Notes under the pieces: model-generated | Told to the model about the DNA's origin: nothing | Databases searched by the model: none | Seen by the model: the letters and a program-made list of their open reading frames with translations, nothing else | Shown here: positions 12,770 to 23,858 of the stretch, piece by piece | How the letters are laid out: each line of letters starts with the position of its first letter | How positions within the stretch are numbered: the stretch's first letter is position 1 | Program-made: the position numbers and the translations under genes | Assembly: GCA_003693705.1 (NCBI GenBank) | Contig: RBZT01000774.1 | Span: forward strand, 1 to 61,339 | Direction: 5' to 3' | Origin: Polymyxa betae | Lineage: Eukaryota; Endomyxa; Phytomyxea; Plasmodiophorida; Plasmodiophoridae | Length of the DNA stretch: 61,339 bases

Positions 12770-13882
12770 GAATGTGAGAATCTGTGGCCGGCGGACGACT
12801 ACAACATCTATGGTCGGAAATGGACCGAGGAATCCCTGGACGAAGCCGCCTATGCCCGAGTGAATGCTACCTCATCTATAGCCATGTTCTACATGTGCAA
12901 ATGCGGGCCGTCTGATGTGCCCGACAAGGATCATAACCTGATCGATATCGCCGACCAGATCGTCGACAGGCGCCTGCATCGTGACCCCCGCCAGAAAAAA
13001 AGTAACCTTGATATCGCTCTGAGTCTTCGATTCCAGGCCCAGGCTTCGGAAATTAATTTGGATGCGAACAAGCTCGAAGCCAGAGAATTCGAAAACGCCT
13101 TTAAGATTTGGCCAGAATGGAAACAGCTTCATCGCGATGCCGTTTGGCCGCTTCTGAAGCCGTATCTGCATCCCGAATCGCCTGTGCTAACGCTCGTCAT
13201 CCACCATACTCGGCTCCGTCTTCAAGAGAAGCTTCCCGAATTTAATATCATCTTCAAGGATTACGATTGGGCAGGTACTTCCCATTTGTATGCCCTATAA
13301 GCTTACTGTTGTTTTTTATAAGCAGCTTTATAGGCTAGTACTACCTTTTTGTAAGCCGTTTAAGGTTTGCTTTTGTTGTTTCTTTCAATAAAAAGTTTTC
13401 TTGGCAATCATAACTCATTTGGTGGCCGTGTAAAGCTGGTCTTTTTTATCCACAGTTTGTTTTCGTGTTTATTTGTTTGTTTAAGCATTAATGGAATGTC
13501 GGAAGCTCAATTCTGTGCTCAATATGAAGTTCAAGCGTCAGCAGATTGTCGTTTCGAGTTTTTGAAACTTTTCTGGATGCTTATTGCCCATTCAGAGTCA
13601 GTGCTACGAAATTCCTTGAGAGTGATGATGCACGTCGCCGAGCCGGGGATGGAAATGTCCCAGGAGCATCTGGTCGAAAAGCTGGAAGTCTTAGGCCATC
13701 TGCACGTCAATTACATCGGCAATATAAAATGGGAGCCGGTCGGGCGTGCCTTGACCTATGCCATCAAGCTGGTCGGCGGCGTGTACTTCACCAAACCGCA
13801 TCTGCAAGCGTTCTGCGAGCTGTTCTCGTTCTGCATGCATTACATGCATCTCGGCATGGAGAAGGGGGCGAAGCTCGCCTGA
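12770..13882 (+). CDS. globin-domain protein with N-terminal extension
   Basis: Two clear exons (about 12770-13274 and 13597-13882) join in phase across an intron with a GTACTT donor and an ATTCAG acceptor. The C-terminal about 140 residues read like a globin. A LRLQEKLPEFNIIF segment matches the B-C helices. LEVLGHLHVNY contains the LG-x2-H motif, whose His is the proximal F8 haem ligand. ALTYAIKLVGGVYF and then LQAFCELFSFCMHYM match the G and H helices. About 110 residues precede the globin fold, contain two close cysteines (MCKC) and are not recognised. The true start lies in an upstream exon I could not fix. Haem binding is likely from the conserved F8 His. Whether it senses or detoxifies a gas cannot be told. 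Confidence 0.65.
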
Positions 13883-14174
13883 TGCAACCAGCTCTCCAGT
13901 TCTTCCATCTTGGGCTGGAATCAGCGATTACTAATTTTCTCTATCGAGTAACTAAAGTCAACGATGGTACTTTCCGAAACAGCTCTGGAAAGCTACGCCG
14001 GTAAATTTCATCATCAGCATCAAATCTTTTTATTTTGTTAGATGATGACAACGTTATAGAGTCTTGCTTATCAGTACGTTAACTTTGCAGAATACTTTAC
14101 GCCTTGAAGTCAAGCTCTACGTCCCCTTTGGTGATGATACTGTTAAATAGCATTTAGCAGGGAACATGGCATTT

Positions 14175-14862
14175 TCAGGCGTCTGGAACGGTTTGCGATT
14201 CGGGATCCAGTATGGAGAGCTGAATATTTAGGTAACGAAGATGTTCGTCAAACATCTGATCATCGAGATCCTATGAATTTCTTAGTTCTCATGAAGATGT
14301 AGCCTGACGACGCCTCCAACCCTAAACGAGTGCGATAGATGCCGAAGCCATTGATATTCGGTGATATAGCCTGCATCTCCTGCCTCGAATTCTTGCAAAA
14401 TCTGTTGACAAGTTAGAATCGATTCGCATTTCTCCCATTCAAGCATCGAGAGAAAGCTGGCTTGAAAGCTAAACGGTGAAAGTATCCATCAACATTGTTG
14501 AAAAACGATCGAGGAGCGAAATTTTCAACGCTGTGATCTCATTTGCAAACAGAAACATGAAATTTGTAAAATCTATCGAATATGGTTGCCGCTTTCGTTC
14601 TCTATTCCATGAAATCGGGAAATCGACAACATGCTGTTAGCAACAACTCAATCCCGACCTCGTTGATTCGGTGATCGGCATCGTTGAAGCTTCGACACAC
14701 CAGGCGAAGATCATCAGCCTCGAGCTTCCCGCTCCGATTCACGTCGATCAGGGCGAACGCCGCCCGTAACGCCCCGATGCGAGCCGCCCCGTCCCGATCA
14801 TCAACGCCCTTGTCCACCATGGCGCCAGCTGGCTCGTCAGACCGTACCAGTGACGATTGCAT
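14175..14862 (-). CDS. EF-hand calcium-binding protein
   Basis: Exon 1 (from 14862) contains LRAAFALIDVNRSGKLEADD, a loop with D-x-N-x-S-G spacing and hydrophobic flanks, so a likely functional Ca2+ site. Further minus-strand exons give SIDFTNFMFLF, the exit of a second hand, and EFEAGDAGYITEYQWLRHL, a third degenerate loop. The last exon reads DDQMFDEHLRYL and ends at a TGA at 14175-14177. Not every splice phase could be proved, so exon borders are approximate. The overall look is calmodulin/centrin/calcineurin-B-like. No partner is visible beside it. Confidence 0.6.
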
Positions 14863-15160
14863 AACGAAAGCGTTTTCTTTTTTTCAATTTCGCGGTTTTA
14901 TTTCAAAAATGTTCTCGATTTGTATTGAATTCGATTCGCTGCAGATTTTTTTTAAATTTCTTATGAAAAGCAGGATAAAATCATGACAAAGATCTGTCAA
15001 CCAATATCACGGCTAACATATCAAGAAGTCAAAGCATGACGATTGATGTAAATCGTCGAAATTGCTGAATTAAGGCATTTCGAGCACTTTGAGAGAATAG
15101 GAACCTTTTTCTGAGGGAGAATATTTCATTTTGATTGAGGCCGGGTCGTCTGCTGGATTT

Positions 15161-15418
15161 TTACGAAGCTGGAGCATGTGCTAATGCTGACCCATGTGTA
15201 GTTGTCGGCGTTGAAACATGGCTCGACGGCGCCCTGCTGGCCCCATACGCCAGCATGGTATAGCCGGCCAGAGCGGCCAGGCCGCCGATCACCATCACGA
15301 GCCAGATCAGAGCGGTGTTGCCGCTGGAGATATCGGCCCAGACGGCGACGATCACGAGAATTGTCCCGAATAACGCCAGGCAGAATGCGGCAAGTCCCCG
15401 TCGTTGCATATCAGGCAT
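15161..15418 (-). CDS. two-TM small membrane protein, TMEM230-like
   Basis: The protein has 85 residues. A short polar N-terminus with RR leads into a first membrane span (LAAFCLALFGTILVIVAVW), a short loop SSGN, and a second span (LIWLVMVIGGLAALAGYTML) ending in AYGASRAP. A Ser/Thr/Ala tail follows. Two close helices with a small loop and a Tyr-rich exit resemble the TMEM230/DUF872 family of endosome and secretory-vesicle proteins, though that family has a longer N-terminus. An upstream exon may be missing. The membrane topology is clear; the family is a guess from layout. Confidence 0.5.
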   Translation of the reverse strand: MPDMQRRGLAAFCLALFGTILVIVAVWADISSGNTALIWLVMVIGGLAALAGYTMLAYGASRAPSSHVSTPTTTHGSALAHAPAS

Positions 15419-16279
15419 GTTCGACGTTCAAGTAATTCATATTCGGAGACACGTCTCATATGCGATGAACGAGCTTCGGCCTCAGATCACCATTTGAAGG
15501 TCAGCTTCATTCTCTAACAATCAATATCCGCAACTTTGCCCTTCTTCGTTTACATAATCTGCAATTACATCAACTGTTCACATTCATAGAAGCACGTGGA
15601 GAGATCCTGTTTAACACTCTCCAAGCTTTCGATTCTTGTGTTGTACGTCAACTGGTCATGAAAGAAGGGAATCGAAGTTCTGCAGTAACGAATAGGTTGT
15701 CAGCATCTTCCAAGTTTGCGATGGCTGTGTACGATCTGCCATTTGGGAAGAGATTCAGCTGTGAGATGTGTGAAAGAATCCTGTTAAATTTGCAATTTTG
15801 TAATACGCTGGCCCAACCTTTTCTGATGGGAAAGCTACAAACTCATACAGAGTCGTAGGAAAGGAAACTTTCAGCATTCAAAGTCGCGATTTCATTCCAC
15901 ATTTACATCAGAGGTTTATTTGAAGGGATTGAATGGAGATCTTGGCGAGTTCAGCATTGCTGAAAAGCCACGAACCCATGCAAGACCTTATAAACATACA
16001 ATCCTGTGTAGACATCCTGTGAATCGCGAATTTGCTTTTCGCTTCTTATTTGCAATACATGTGCTGTTCATCTGTAGAAAGAACGAAGGCGCTTCTGTGA
16101 AGCTTGTCTAAGCATTCTTCAAGTCTAGAATCCGTTCTACGAATAGTTTACACAAGCTGCATTTCCTTCAGTTGCAAATTTGTAAAAAACACATTACGTC
16201 AAAATCTTGCCGATGCATTTAGTAAATTGTTGTAAATGGTCAAATACAGAATTTCTGGAACATTCGCAAAGCGGTTGGG
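15419..16279 (-). other. possible exons of an unrecognised gene
   Basis: Minus-strand open segments at about 15655-15770 (LNLFPNGRSYTAIANLEDA, ending SFMTS and a stop) and 15800-15860 (TLYEFVAFPSEK) look codon-biased and are separated by a possible intron. I could not build a full gene upstream. No domain is recognised. Confidence 0.25.
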
Positions 16280-18275
16280 TTAGACTGATATCGAGACGGG
16301 ACCTCCAAGACGAACACGCCTGAATAGTTTCCAAGCAATGCCTGCGGCAGATAAGACGCCCACGGTCACCCCCGATGACATTACGATGGTTTTCCAGCAA
16401 CAGCACTTATGGCTTACAGCTTTGGTATGTTTCGGGTCGGATTGCTGATGATGATGACAGGACTTATCGTCGGCAACAACCTTCAGCGCAAGCAAACTCT
16501 TTTCAGCTTTAGTTTCTTCAACAGTTGCCTGTTCTTCCTCATGTCTTGAAACAGAGCCGTCAGAAACAGAACTTTTTTCTTGATTAGTTTCTGAGGGCGA
16601 AGCTTCGATTTGCTGATGTCTTGAGATCGAGCGGCCAGAAACAGAATCAGCCTTAGCTTGAGCTTCTGACTGAAGATATTCATCGTCCAGATTTTTTGTT
16701 GTTGTTGAACCATCAAGATCAGAATCTGACTCAGCGATAGCTTCTGTCTGAGAAAGGGACCGGCGACATGTTAGGTTAGCGTGCATCACGGCCATAGCAG
16801 GATGCGAGCGAATCTTGATAGGATTGACAGCTGTCCAGTGGGTTTTTTCGCTTTGGTCAATCTTGCAGTCTTGGTCAGCCATTTCGGAATTAGAGAAGGC
16901 AGGAGGGATTGATTTCATTGGATTCTGAGGAGGCCGGAAACGTCTTGGCTTCGATGACGCTTCTTTGACACAGTCTTGAGCAGATTGAGGACCAGCTTCG
17001 ACGGGCTCAGCATCGGGAACAACAGGACTTGAACACAGAACGTCAAGAGCACTTTCTTTGGTCAGCGAGGCTGAATTAGAATGATCATTCGCCGGCAGCA
17101 GATCGCACTCGTTGTCGTTCTGGTTGCTTGCATTCGCCGAATCGGAAGCATCACCCTCAGTTAGGTTCCTTTCCACAAACTGCTCGGAATGATGAGAAGC
17201 AACCTTGGCCGATACCAAAATCGCATCCAATGCTGGCAGGTCCATTTCTCCAGTCTTCATTTGCTGCACGCTGCTGAAGAAGTTGTCATCGTCATCATCA
17301 GCTAACGGGTTGTTGTAGATTTTCATTGAAGATTGAGAAGACGCAGAGCATTCAGGAACTTCGTTGGTTTGATCGGCGAATTCCTCATCTGAATCATAAG
17401 CAAAGGCGGAGACAGACTGAGAAGGTAAAGAAGAGCTTGGAGCCTGGATTGTTTCATTCCGGGTATACCTGAAGGGGGCCTTCTTATCAAGTATAGACGA
17501 ACTTGGAAGCTCGTTTGCTTCATCGCGGGCAGAGCTGATCGGAAAGGAAGGAGAACCGGAGACCTCCAACGATCGACTTTCAAAGCTGGAAGGAACTTCG
17601 ACTGAGTTTGAAACTTTAGCATCCCGAGATGCATTACCAGCGAAATTGTTAGGGATAAGATGCTCTGGCATTGGAAATTAAAAACTGTAATGTGAAGAAA
17701 TTGGTAAAATTACCATCAGAAACGAAAGCTGATCTGCTTGACTCTTTGGAAATCTTTACATCATCGTCAGGCGAATCAAGAACTTCTGTCCTTTGGAAAA
17801 GCAAAATCGGCTCTGAGCACTGGTTCTCAGAAGTGACAGCAGAATCCTGAGCAGCAAAAGCAGGCTCTTCAATCACAGAAGCGTAATCAGCAAGACCCTC
17901 AAACGGACGAGCAGGAGCAGCATGGTCGTCAATTGAAGGAGTGGAAGGCTGCATCGGAGACGCCAAAGAAGCAGCATCATCCATTTCAAGACTTGGTTCA
18001 TCAGGAATTGAGCCCAGCTTGCCGTCTGAATCGATAGAGTTGGAATCATTCGCAAACGAAGAAGAATCGTCAGAAAGCGAATGGAGCGAGGCGGAACCAC
18101 TCTGCAAAACTTGAAGCCTTTCATTGGCGCGATTATACGAATCTTGCAAATAAGCGTCACGCAAGACGGTCGTAGGCGACGGAGGAAAGGAATCAAAACT
18201 GCACGAATCGGAAGATTCCGAAGCAGGTTTGGCTTTCCGCTTTGGAATCCTAAAGACAAGATTCAGATTGAACAT
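16280..18275 (-). CDS. Ser/Glu/Ala-rich tail-anchored membrane protein
   Basis: Two exons (18275-17714 and 17664-16280) are split by a 49-nt intron with donor GTAATT and acceptor TGCCAG. The phase restores DEHLIPNNF, giving about 648 residues. Nearly the whole protein is disordered: Ser, Asp, Glu, Ala and Pro with scattered acidic clusters. Two near-repeats, SVSGRSISRHQQ and SVSDGSVSRHEE, occur about 600 residues in. A His- and Cys-rich patch (CHHHQQ, KCCCWK) comes just before one hydrophobic helix (MSSGVTVGVLSAAGIAWKLF), followed by a basic RRVRLGG tail. One C-terminal helix and a short basic tail make it a probable tail-anchored protein, cytosol-facing. The vicinal cysteines could be palmitoylated. 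No known domain. Confidence 0.7.
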
Positions 18276-18345
18276 TTGAGCAAATTTTCAAAAGACGAAC
18301 GCGCTTGCTTTTGAAGGCTTTGGCGAAGATTTGGCGAAACTCGAG
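18276..18345. promoter_or_regulatory. shared divergent promoter region
   Basis: Only 70 bp separate the start codons of the minus-strand tail-anchored protein (18275) and the plus-strand coiled-coil gene (18346). The 5' UTRs and promoters of both must lie in or overlap this gap. No TATA box is evident. Confidence 0.4.
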
Positions 18346-18813
18346 ATGGACGATTTCGAACTTGCTGTGGTCCGGCTGGAAGGAGCCGGTTTTCTTACTG
18401 GCTCTTTTGGAGGTCTGATGAAGCAGTTAGAAGCAGTTGAGCAGCAGCTGGAGCGGTCTCGTACCGAGGTTGAGCTGATAATGGAACGCCAGGAAACTAT
18501 ATTAACAACTTTCAGACGCGAATAAAAGTTTCTGTTATTGTTACCAGATTGGAAAGTTCTGTCACTGAGTTCTTAATCAAGACTTTTAACCAGCCTTCTG
18601 CCGGAGACTACACAGATAATTAAATCAGAAATCAAACACTGGCTACGAAACTTTAACTCGAATATTGAAGATTCGATAACTTTCAAAGAGCCAAATGAAA
18701 CTTTAAAGAAAGAAGATGTAGATGAGCTTACAGGTTTCGGAAAGCGTTTCGATTTGATGCTGCGAATGATCTCCTACGAAGACAGTTATTTTAATGCATC
18801 CGAATCCATTTGA
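18346..18813 (+). CDS. small coiled-coil protein
   Basis: The first exon starts at ATG 18346 (MDDFELAVVRLEGAGF) and contains a heptad-rich stretch (MKQLEAVEQQLERSRTEVEL). A second clear coding block at about 18595-18813 reads LLPETTQIIKSEIKHWLRNF and ends SYFNASESI with a TGA at 18811-18813. Between them a short exon (LESSVT) is likely, but the small introns could not be fixed. No family recognised. The 3' end overlaps that of the minus-strand secreted-protein gene, whose stop is at 18786. Confidence 0.45.
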
Positions 18814-19325
18814 GAAGCAATTACGGCGATCTCATATTTCTCGTCTTCTGTGTAGCAAAGTTGCTGCGGCTTCAAGGGTTTCAGATCCTTCCACATGCTC
18901 TAATAAAAGAATACGTTAGCAATCCCATAAGCAAAAAAAAACTGCATGAACTTTCCTGAAACAAATAACGTGCACAATTGTTTCTCAAACGAAGCCATGA
19001 ATGTGAAACGTTTCTGGCCAAAAGCTAAAAATAGCAAAGCATGCTAAAAATAGAACAAGATCTACGAATTTCGAAGGAGAAATTCAACAAAGAGGCTGTT
19101 TCAGAATCGAAAGATAACGAACCTGGAATAGACGTTCGACACGGCCTTGATTCGTCCATTTCACGTTTTCAAGATTTGAAAAGATTTTGTTCAGTTCATC
19201 GATCACAGGCTGTCATGCAATGAGCAACATTGCCCTGGGCGCGCACACCAGCATCCTACCTTATTCGGGGATGGAGCTCCTAAAGCGCAGCATGCCAACG
19301 CTACGAGGACGACGACCAGAGACAT
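18786..19325 (-). CDS. small secreted protein
   Basis: Exon 1 starts at ATG 19325-19323 with a strong signal peptide, MSLVVVLVALACCALGAPSP, and ends at a GTAGGA donor. Exon 2 reads PVIDELNKIFSNLENVKW up to LFQ. Exon 3 reads KRFTFMASFEKQLC. The last exon reads MWKDLKPLKPQQLCYTEDE and ends at a TAA at 18786-18788. The final intron has a TGCTAAC branch site and a TTAGAG acceptor, and phases agree. The mature protein is about 85 residues with two cysteines, which could pair. Function unknown. It converges on and overlaps the plus-strand coiled-coil gene by about 28 bp. Confidence 0.62.
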
Positions 19326-20203
19326 TTGTAGATGCTCGGAAAAACTCTCAAGATGGATTGAAGCGAGATCATGGCGAGACAACGCCGCAGCCCGCGGATC
19401 AAGATGAAAAGGGATACTGCACAACGAAGGCTGCGCTGCTGTTGTAATCTACCAAGGCTGACAGAGAGGGCTTGCCGCAGGCGGTTTCTGGCATCTGGTT
19501 AACCAATACCCCTATGGAGGTCGAATCGTCGGGTCCCGCAATGGGGGTGTTAAGTGACTTAATTGCATCGATTCCGTTGGCTTAAGGACAGGAGATCAAA
19601 GGAAGTGGTACTTAATGACCAAATATAGATTTCGTGTTACGAATAAGAGAAAGACTACCGATGATTAAGAGAAAAGTTCTTGGGAAGCGGGGGCGTTTTG
19701 AATCAACTTTCGGTTCGACTGAAGAGGCAGGCAAGGATATCTGGCTGCTTAGAAACCGATACAGATACATTTCAAAGATGCGTTGAGCATTATTCAAAAG
19801 CCGAGAAGCGAGGTTGAAGCACGGCGTTGATCAATATCAGCGTTAACAGAATGATTAATGACATTGAATGTGTTTTCCAATACATCAATTATTTGCTGCT
19901 TGATGATTTCGTTTACTATTTCGCATCAGCTGACGTCGATGATCGTTTCATCACCATCGAGGCTGTTCTGGAAACAATCTTCGATATGATTTTTAATGAA
20001 AATTCACAATCAAATTGCATATTTCAGCAAATAAAACCGCTAAATGCAAGCTTAGAGATTGATCTCCAATTCTTCAATGGTTTTATTGGAGGGATTCCAA
20101 GATTCAACCAGCAATTTGCTTTTGCACCCTGAGCAAAATATCTAGGCGCTTGAAACCAGTCAACCTTCAACAAAAAGAAGAGTTTAGATATCGGCAAAAT
20201 CAC
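19326..20203. other. no confident gene
   Basis: A plus-strand frame at 19827-20132 is AT-rich with unbiased codons and is probably chance. Nothing else was recognised before the 3' end of the ankyrin gene. Confidence 0.4.
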
Positions 20204-22445
20204 TCAGTCTGTGATAACTTGCAATTCAGTATCCTTTCTGCGAACGTTTCGATTACGAATCGATTCGATGTCATGCCGGTATTCTTTCAGGTTGCTTCCA
20301 CGAAGTACATTGCCAAAGGCGAAGATCACGATGTCATCGATAATGGGATTAGGAAGGTCCAACCGCTGCAGCGAAACAACGGCCCTGCAGATGCCTTCTC
20401 GTTCGCGCCTTAATCTCATCAAAGCGGTTCGTAACGTCGTCTCTGCACGACGCCCGACGTCCCGTCGCATCGTCTTGATTTGGACATGAAGCTCTTGCAA
20501 GCGAGGGCCAAGCCAGCCTCCACGCCAAAGAAGTTCTCGAGCCGTGTTGTCCCTTCCGTATTGCAGCGTTTCAAGCATGATGCTGAGGTTACTAGCAGCG
20601 GCCAGCACGGTCGCTGAGCTGTTCAGCAGCAGACGAACGAGTTCTTTGTGGCCCTGCGAAGCAGCATAGCGCAGAGCGTTGTTGTTGTTCGCCGCAAGAT
20701 CGATTCGTCCATCTTCCAGCAACAGACGAAACTTGCAGCACATCATTTTAGTTGGAAAAACATCTTCATATAGCGAGGCTTTTAACGATTCTTGCAGATA
20801 AATATTTTGAAAACATTAAACAATAAGAAAGAGTAATAAACGTACAATAAGAAAGAGTAATAAACGTACAATAAGAAAGAGTAATAAACGTATGAGAATA
20901 TGAGGCAAAGTTAGGTCTCAGACATTCTAAAACTTGATCAGAAAAAGGATTGAGAGTCTGATACGGAAACACAAAATGCAATAAAAAACACATTTTTCAG
21001 TAAATACCATGGCAAGATTGTTCGGCTTCAAAGCGGCGTTCAGGACAGCGTTATTTCTGGCAGCAGGATCAGCACCAGGAAGGGCCAACAAAGCTCGCAT
21101 GAGCGTCACATTCCCTGATTGTGCAGCCGATTTCAATGCTGCCGGAAGAGCAGCAGGAAGCTGACTCAGCATGGTTTCATCACCTGAATTCAAACTTGAG
21201 TTTCATGAATCAAATACAAAACCAAACGCCTCATATCGAAGAATTTGATTCTTTTTTGAAACGGGAATCGAAAGACGAATTCGAAAATAGAAAAAGTGCT
21301 TTGAGCTTACTATGTATTCTCGCAAGCATTAGTTTAGCGATCGTTTCATGGCCATGAACACAAGCTTGAATCAGGGCCTGGAAACCATCTGCGCTTGGAT
21401 CAACATCAGTCTGAACAAGCAGGACCCGAACGATGTCTGAATGACCAGCGATGCCCGCCAATGAGAGCAAAACGTCCATATAAACGGTAGCTCGAACCAT
21501 TGGCACCTGTTCGTAGTTGAGAATGAAGAAGCTTAAATTAAAGTAACAGAAACAATGAAAGCTCTTTAAACCAGACTTAGGTAACGCTGGCCGAAGTTTA
21601 GAATAGCCAAAGACAAAAGCGTAACAAGAGACGGGCAGGCGATGAGAAAACGGCTTCAATAATAATAATAAAGTTGTTAACGAAATCGAGAGAAATATGG
21701 AGAAGCTAAAGATATCGAAGAAGAAATCTTGAAAACGGAAATGACGGGAATCGAAAGAGCGTGCGTAACAAGAGACGTGCCAAATTACTTCATGGCGATG
21801 AGAAAACGGCTTCAATGATAATAATAACGATGTTAACGAAATCAAGAGAAGATATGGAGAAAAAAGATATTGAAGAAGAAATCTTGAAAACGGAAATGAC
21901 GGGAATCGAAAGAGCGCCGTAACAAGAGATGTGACAAATCACTTCATGGCGATGACAAAACGGCTTCATCGATAATAATAAATCGAAGAAGAAATCTTGA
22001 AAACGGAAATGAAGGGAATCGAAAGAGCGCCCTAAAGCCAGTATTGTGCTACCTTCAAAAGTAACAAAACAATGTTTGTATGCCCGTTAGCGCATGCCTC
22101 TCTAATCGCTTCATTATCACAGCTGATGGCATCAACGCTGCTATGCTGAAGCAGAACTTCCACGACGCCGACATGGCCGAAACTACAAGCGCCTCGAAGA
22201 GCAGCTTGCGGTCCATCTGCTGTCCAGAACGGAGCTGGCGACGACCCGGTCCAGCCCGCATCGACCCGAACTCGAGAGTCGGTTAGCAGCAAGAAGATAG
22301 TATCAAGATCGCCACAAACAGCAGCTTCAATAAATGCGTTGTTTAAGCGATCATTGTCGATGGTGGTGGCCGCGAAGGGAACCACCAACGGCAACGCCTC
22401 GACTTCCATCGACATTGTTTTACAACAGGCACGCGTTCGTGGCAC
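20204..22445 (-). CDS. ankyrin-repeat protein
   Basis: At least four minus-strand exons carry ankyrin repeats. About 22055-22445: FIEAAVCGDLDTIFLLL and ALRGACSFGHVGVVEVLL, then AIREACANGHTNIVLLLL. About 21310-21510: LAGIAGHSDIVRVLL and LIQACVHGHETIAKLML. About 20990-21180: ALKSAAQSGNVTLMRALL. About 20204-20746: ALRYAASQGHKELVRLLL. Each follows the ankyrin G-H-x3-[VL]-x2-LL pattern. After the repeats the protein has an Arg-rich helical tail and ends TELQVITD. Ankyrin stacks bind other proteins; no other domain hints at the partner. One intron contains a three-copy 155-bp tandem repeat and another a 24-bp repeat. Confidence 0.78.
20821..20892. repeat. 24-bp tandem repeat, 3 copies, in an ankyrin-gene intron
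   Basis: Three exact copies of CAATAAGAAAGAGTAATAAA plus CGTA lie between two ankyrin exons. Confidence 0.95.
21630..22035. repeat. about 155-bp tandem repeat, 3 copies, in an ankyrin-gene intron
   Basis: Copies begin near 21641, 21797 and 21951 with GATGAGAAAACGGCTTCA (GATGACAAAA in the third). They share ATCTTGAAAACGGAAATGA and GGAATCGAAAGAGCG. The third copy has a deletion. The block sits between ankyrin exons and is GAA-rich on this strand. Confidence 0.9.
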
Positions 22446-22983
22446 GAGCTTGACATTTTCGTTCTGATCATTGCTGCAACTTTTCCGAAATTTTCCGAAC
22501 GGAAATCCACAAATCCCAAAGTGATTCGTTCAAGACAGTTTCGATGCTGTATTGCATTGATAATCATCATTTTGAGTCATTAGGTACCAACGCCTGACAA
22601 CTTAGAAGCAAAGCGTTCCTGACAAATCGATAGACCTGGGTTCCTATTTCAAGTGGAAACAAACATTCGTTATATTAGTCACACCAAGGCTTAGCTACCG
22701 TAGGCTCGAATCTCAATAGCCATAATTTAAGTCACCAAAATTTGCGCCTGGTACGCAAACGATTTTTGTATTTGCGCCTCTTACGCACACTATTTGTATT
22801 TGCGCCTCTTACGCACACTATTTGTATTTGCGCCTCTTACGCACACTATTTGTATTTGCGCCTCTAACGCACACTATTTTTATTTGCGCCTCTTACGCAA
22901 ACACTATTTGTTTTTGCGCCTCTTACGCAAACACTATTTGTATTTGCGCCTGTCGCGCAAACTTGAATTTTCCAAGTTTTAAT
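22446..22983. other. intergenic between the ankyrin and GET2/CAML-like genes
   Basis: The two genes diverge. The right half is filled by the minisatellite listed separately. Confidence 0.5.
22741..22965. repeat. minisatellite of about 28-31 bp, 8 copies, directly upstream of a start codon
   Basis: The unit TTTGCGCCTCTTACGCACAC plus TATTTGTA is repeated about eight times with small changes. The array ends about 20 bp before the ATG of the GET2/CAML-like gene, so it probably forms its 5' UTR or core promoter. It is open in frame for part of its length, but the coding start fits the ATG at 22984. Confidence 0.9.
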
Positions 22984-23858
22984 ATGGCTGACGAACAGCT
23001 GACCGACGCCGCTGATGTCAGGAAGCGTCGTGCTGCTGAGCGTCGCGCCCGAATCTTAGCTTCGTCGACAGCGCGAATGGCTGTCGTCGAAGGCCTCGCT
23101 GATTCCAAGTTGGTTCGCTCGGAACTTGCTGACGTGTCGCCCGCTCCTGATGCCCTGGAGCCGTCTCTATCTACACAGCCTGTTAAAAGCTCAACATCGT
23201 TCGTCAACTACGATCGCCTTCGACGACGACTTGATTTTGCCTACTATTTATTTTTAATGGTGCTTTGGGCGGCCGTCGGTTTTTCAGGAGGAGCTGTATC
23301 TTCGCTGCAGCTGGTTCTTGTGCAAGCCGTTATCGCAGCATTGTTTGCTTTAATCTATCAGGCGTTGGCGAGGCGCATCCCTGGAAATGTGGATCTTGGC
23401 AATATGGAAGGTTTCTTGTCTGCTGCTGAGATTCTTGTCAGGTTAGGTACCATTCTGCTCTCTGTTATTCGTGAGATTTCGATTGCAGTTTGACAACGTC
23501 GTTTCTTATAGGCTCTGCGTTTTCGTTTTTAGTTTCATTTATTGCTTCTGTTTGCATGACTCAAATTGCTTTTGTGACTGTCATCTCGTATCAAATTGAA
23601 TCTTTTCGTTTTTAAGGATTACCTATGTTTTTTGTTGTAAGATTATCATTGCTTTCGGATGATTTCATTTCGCTTAGATTTTCTCTTGCTTTTCTTCGAT
23701 ATATCACTCAACGTTTGCTAATGTATTGTAGGTTGCAGAGATTCATTGGAGATGTCATCAACGGTCTGGCTGTCGTAGCCTTTATCTACGTGTTGCAGAC
23801 AGAAAATTCCCTTTTGAAGGCGGTTTTCTTCGATGTTCTCGACGACGCGCCAATATGA
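22984..23858 (+). CDS. GET2/CAML-like receptor for tail-anchored protein insertion
   Basis: Two exons (22984-23441 and 23732-23858) join in phase to give about 194 residues. The intron has donor GTTAGG, branch TGCTAAT and acceptor TTGTAG. The cytosolic N-terminus has a basic helix, VRKRRAAERRARILASST, matching the RERR-type motif by which Get2 and CAML bind the Get3/TRC40 ATPase. A Pro/Ser linker follows. Then come three hydrophobic helices: YYLFLMVLWAAVGF, LQLVLVQAVIAALFALIY and, in exon 2, DVINGLAVVAFIYVL. That is the Get2/CAML layout in the ER membrane, where it would pair with Get1/WRB. Sequence similarity outside the motif is weak in this family, so the call rests on motif plus topology. 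Confidence 0.6.
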
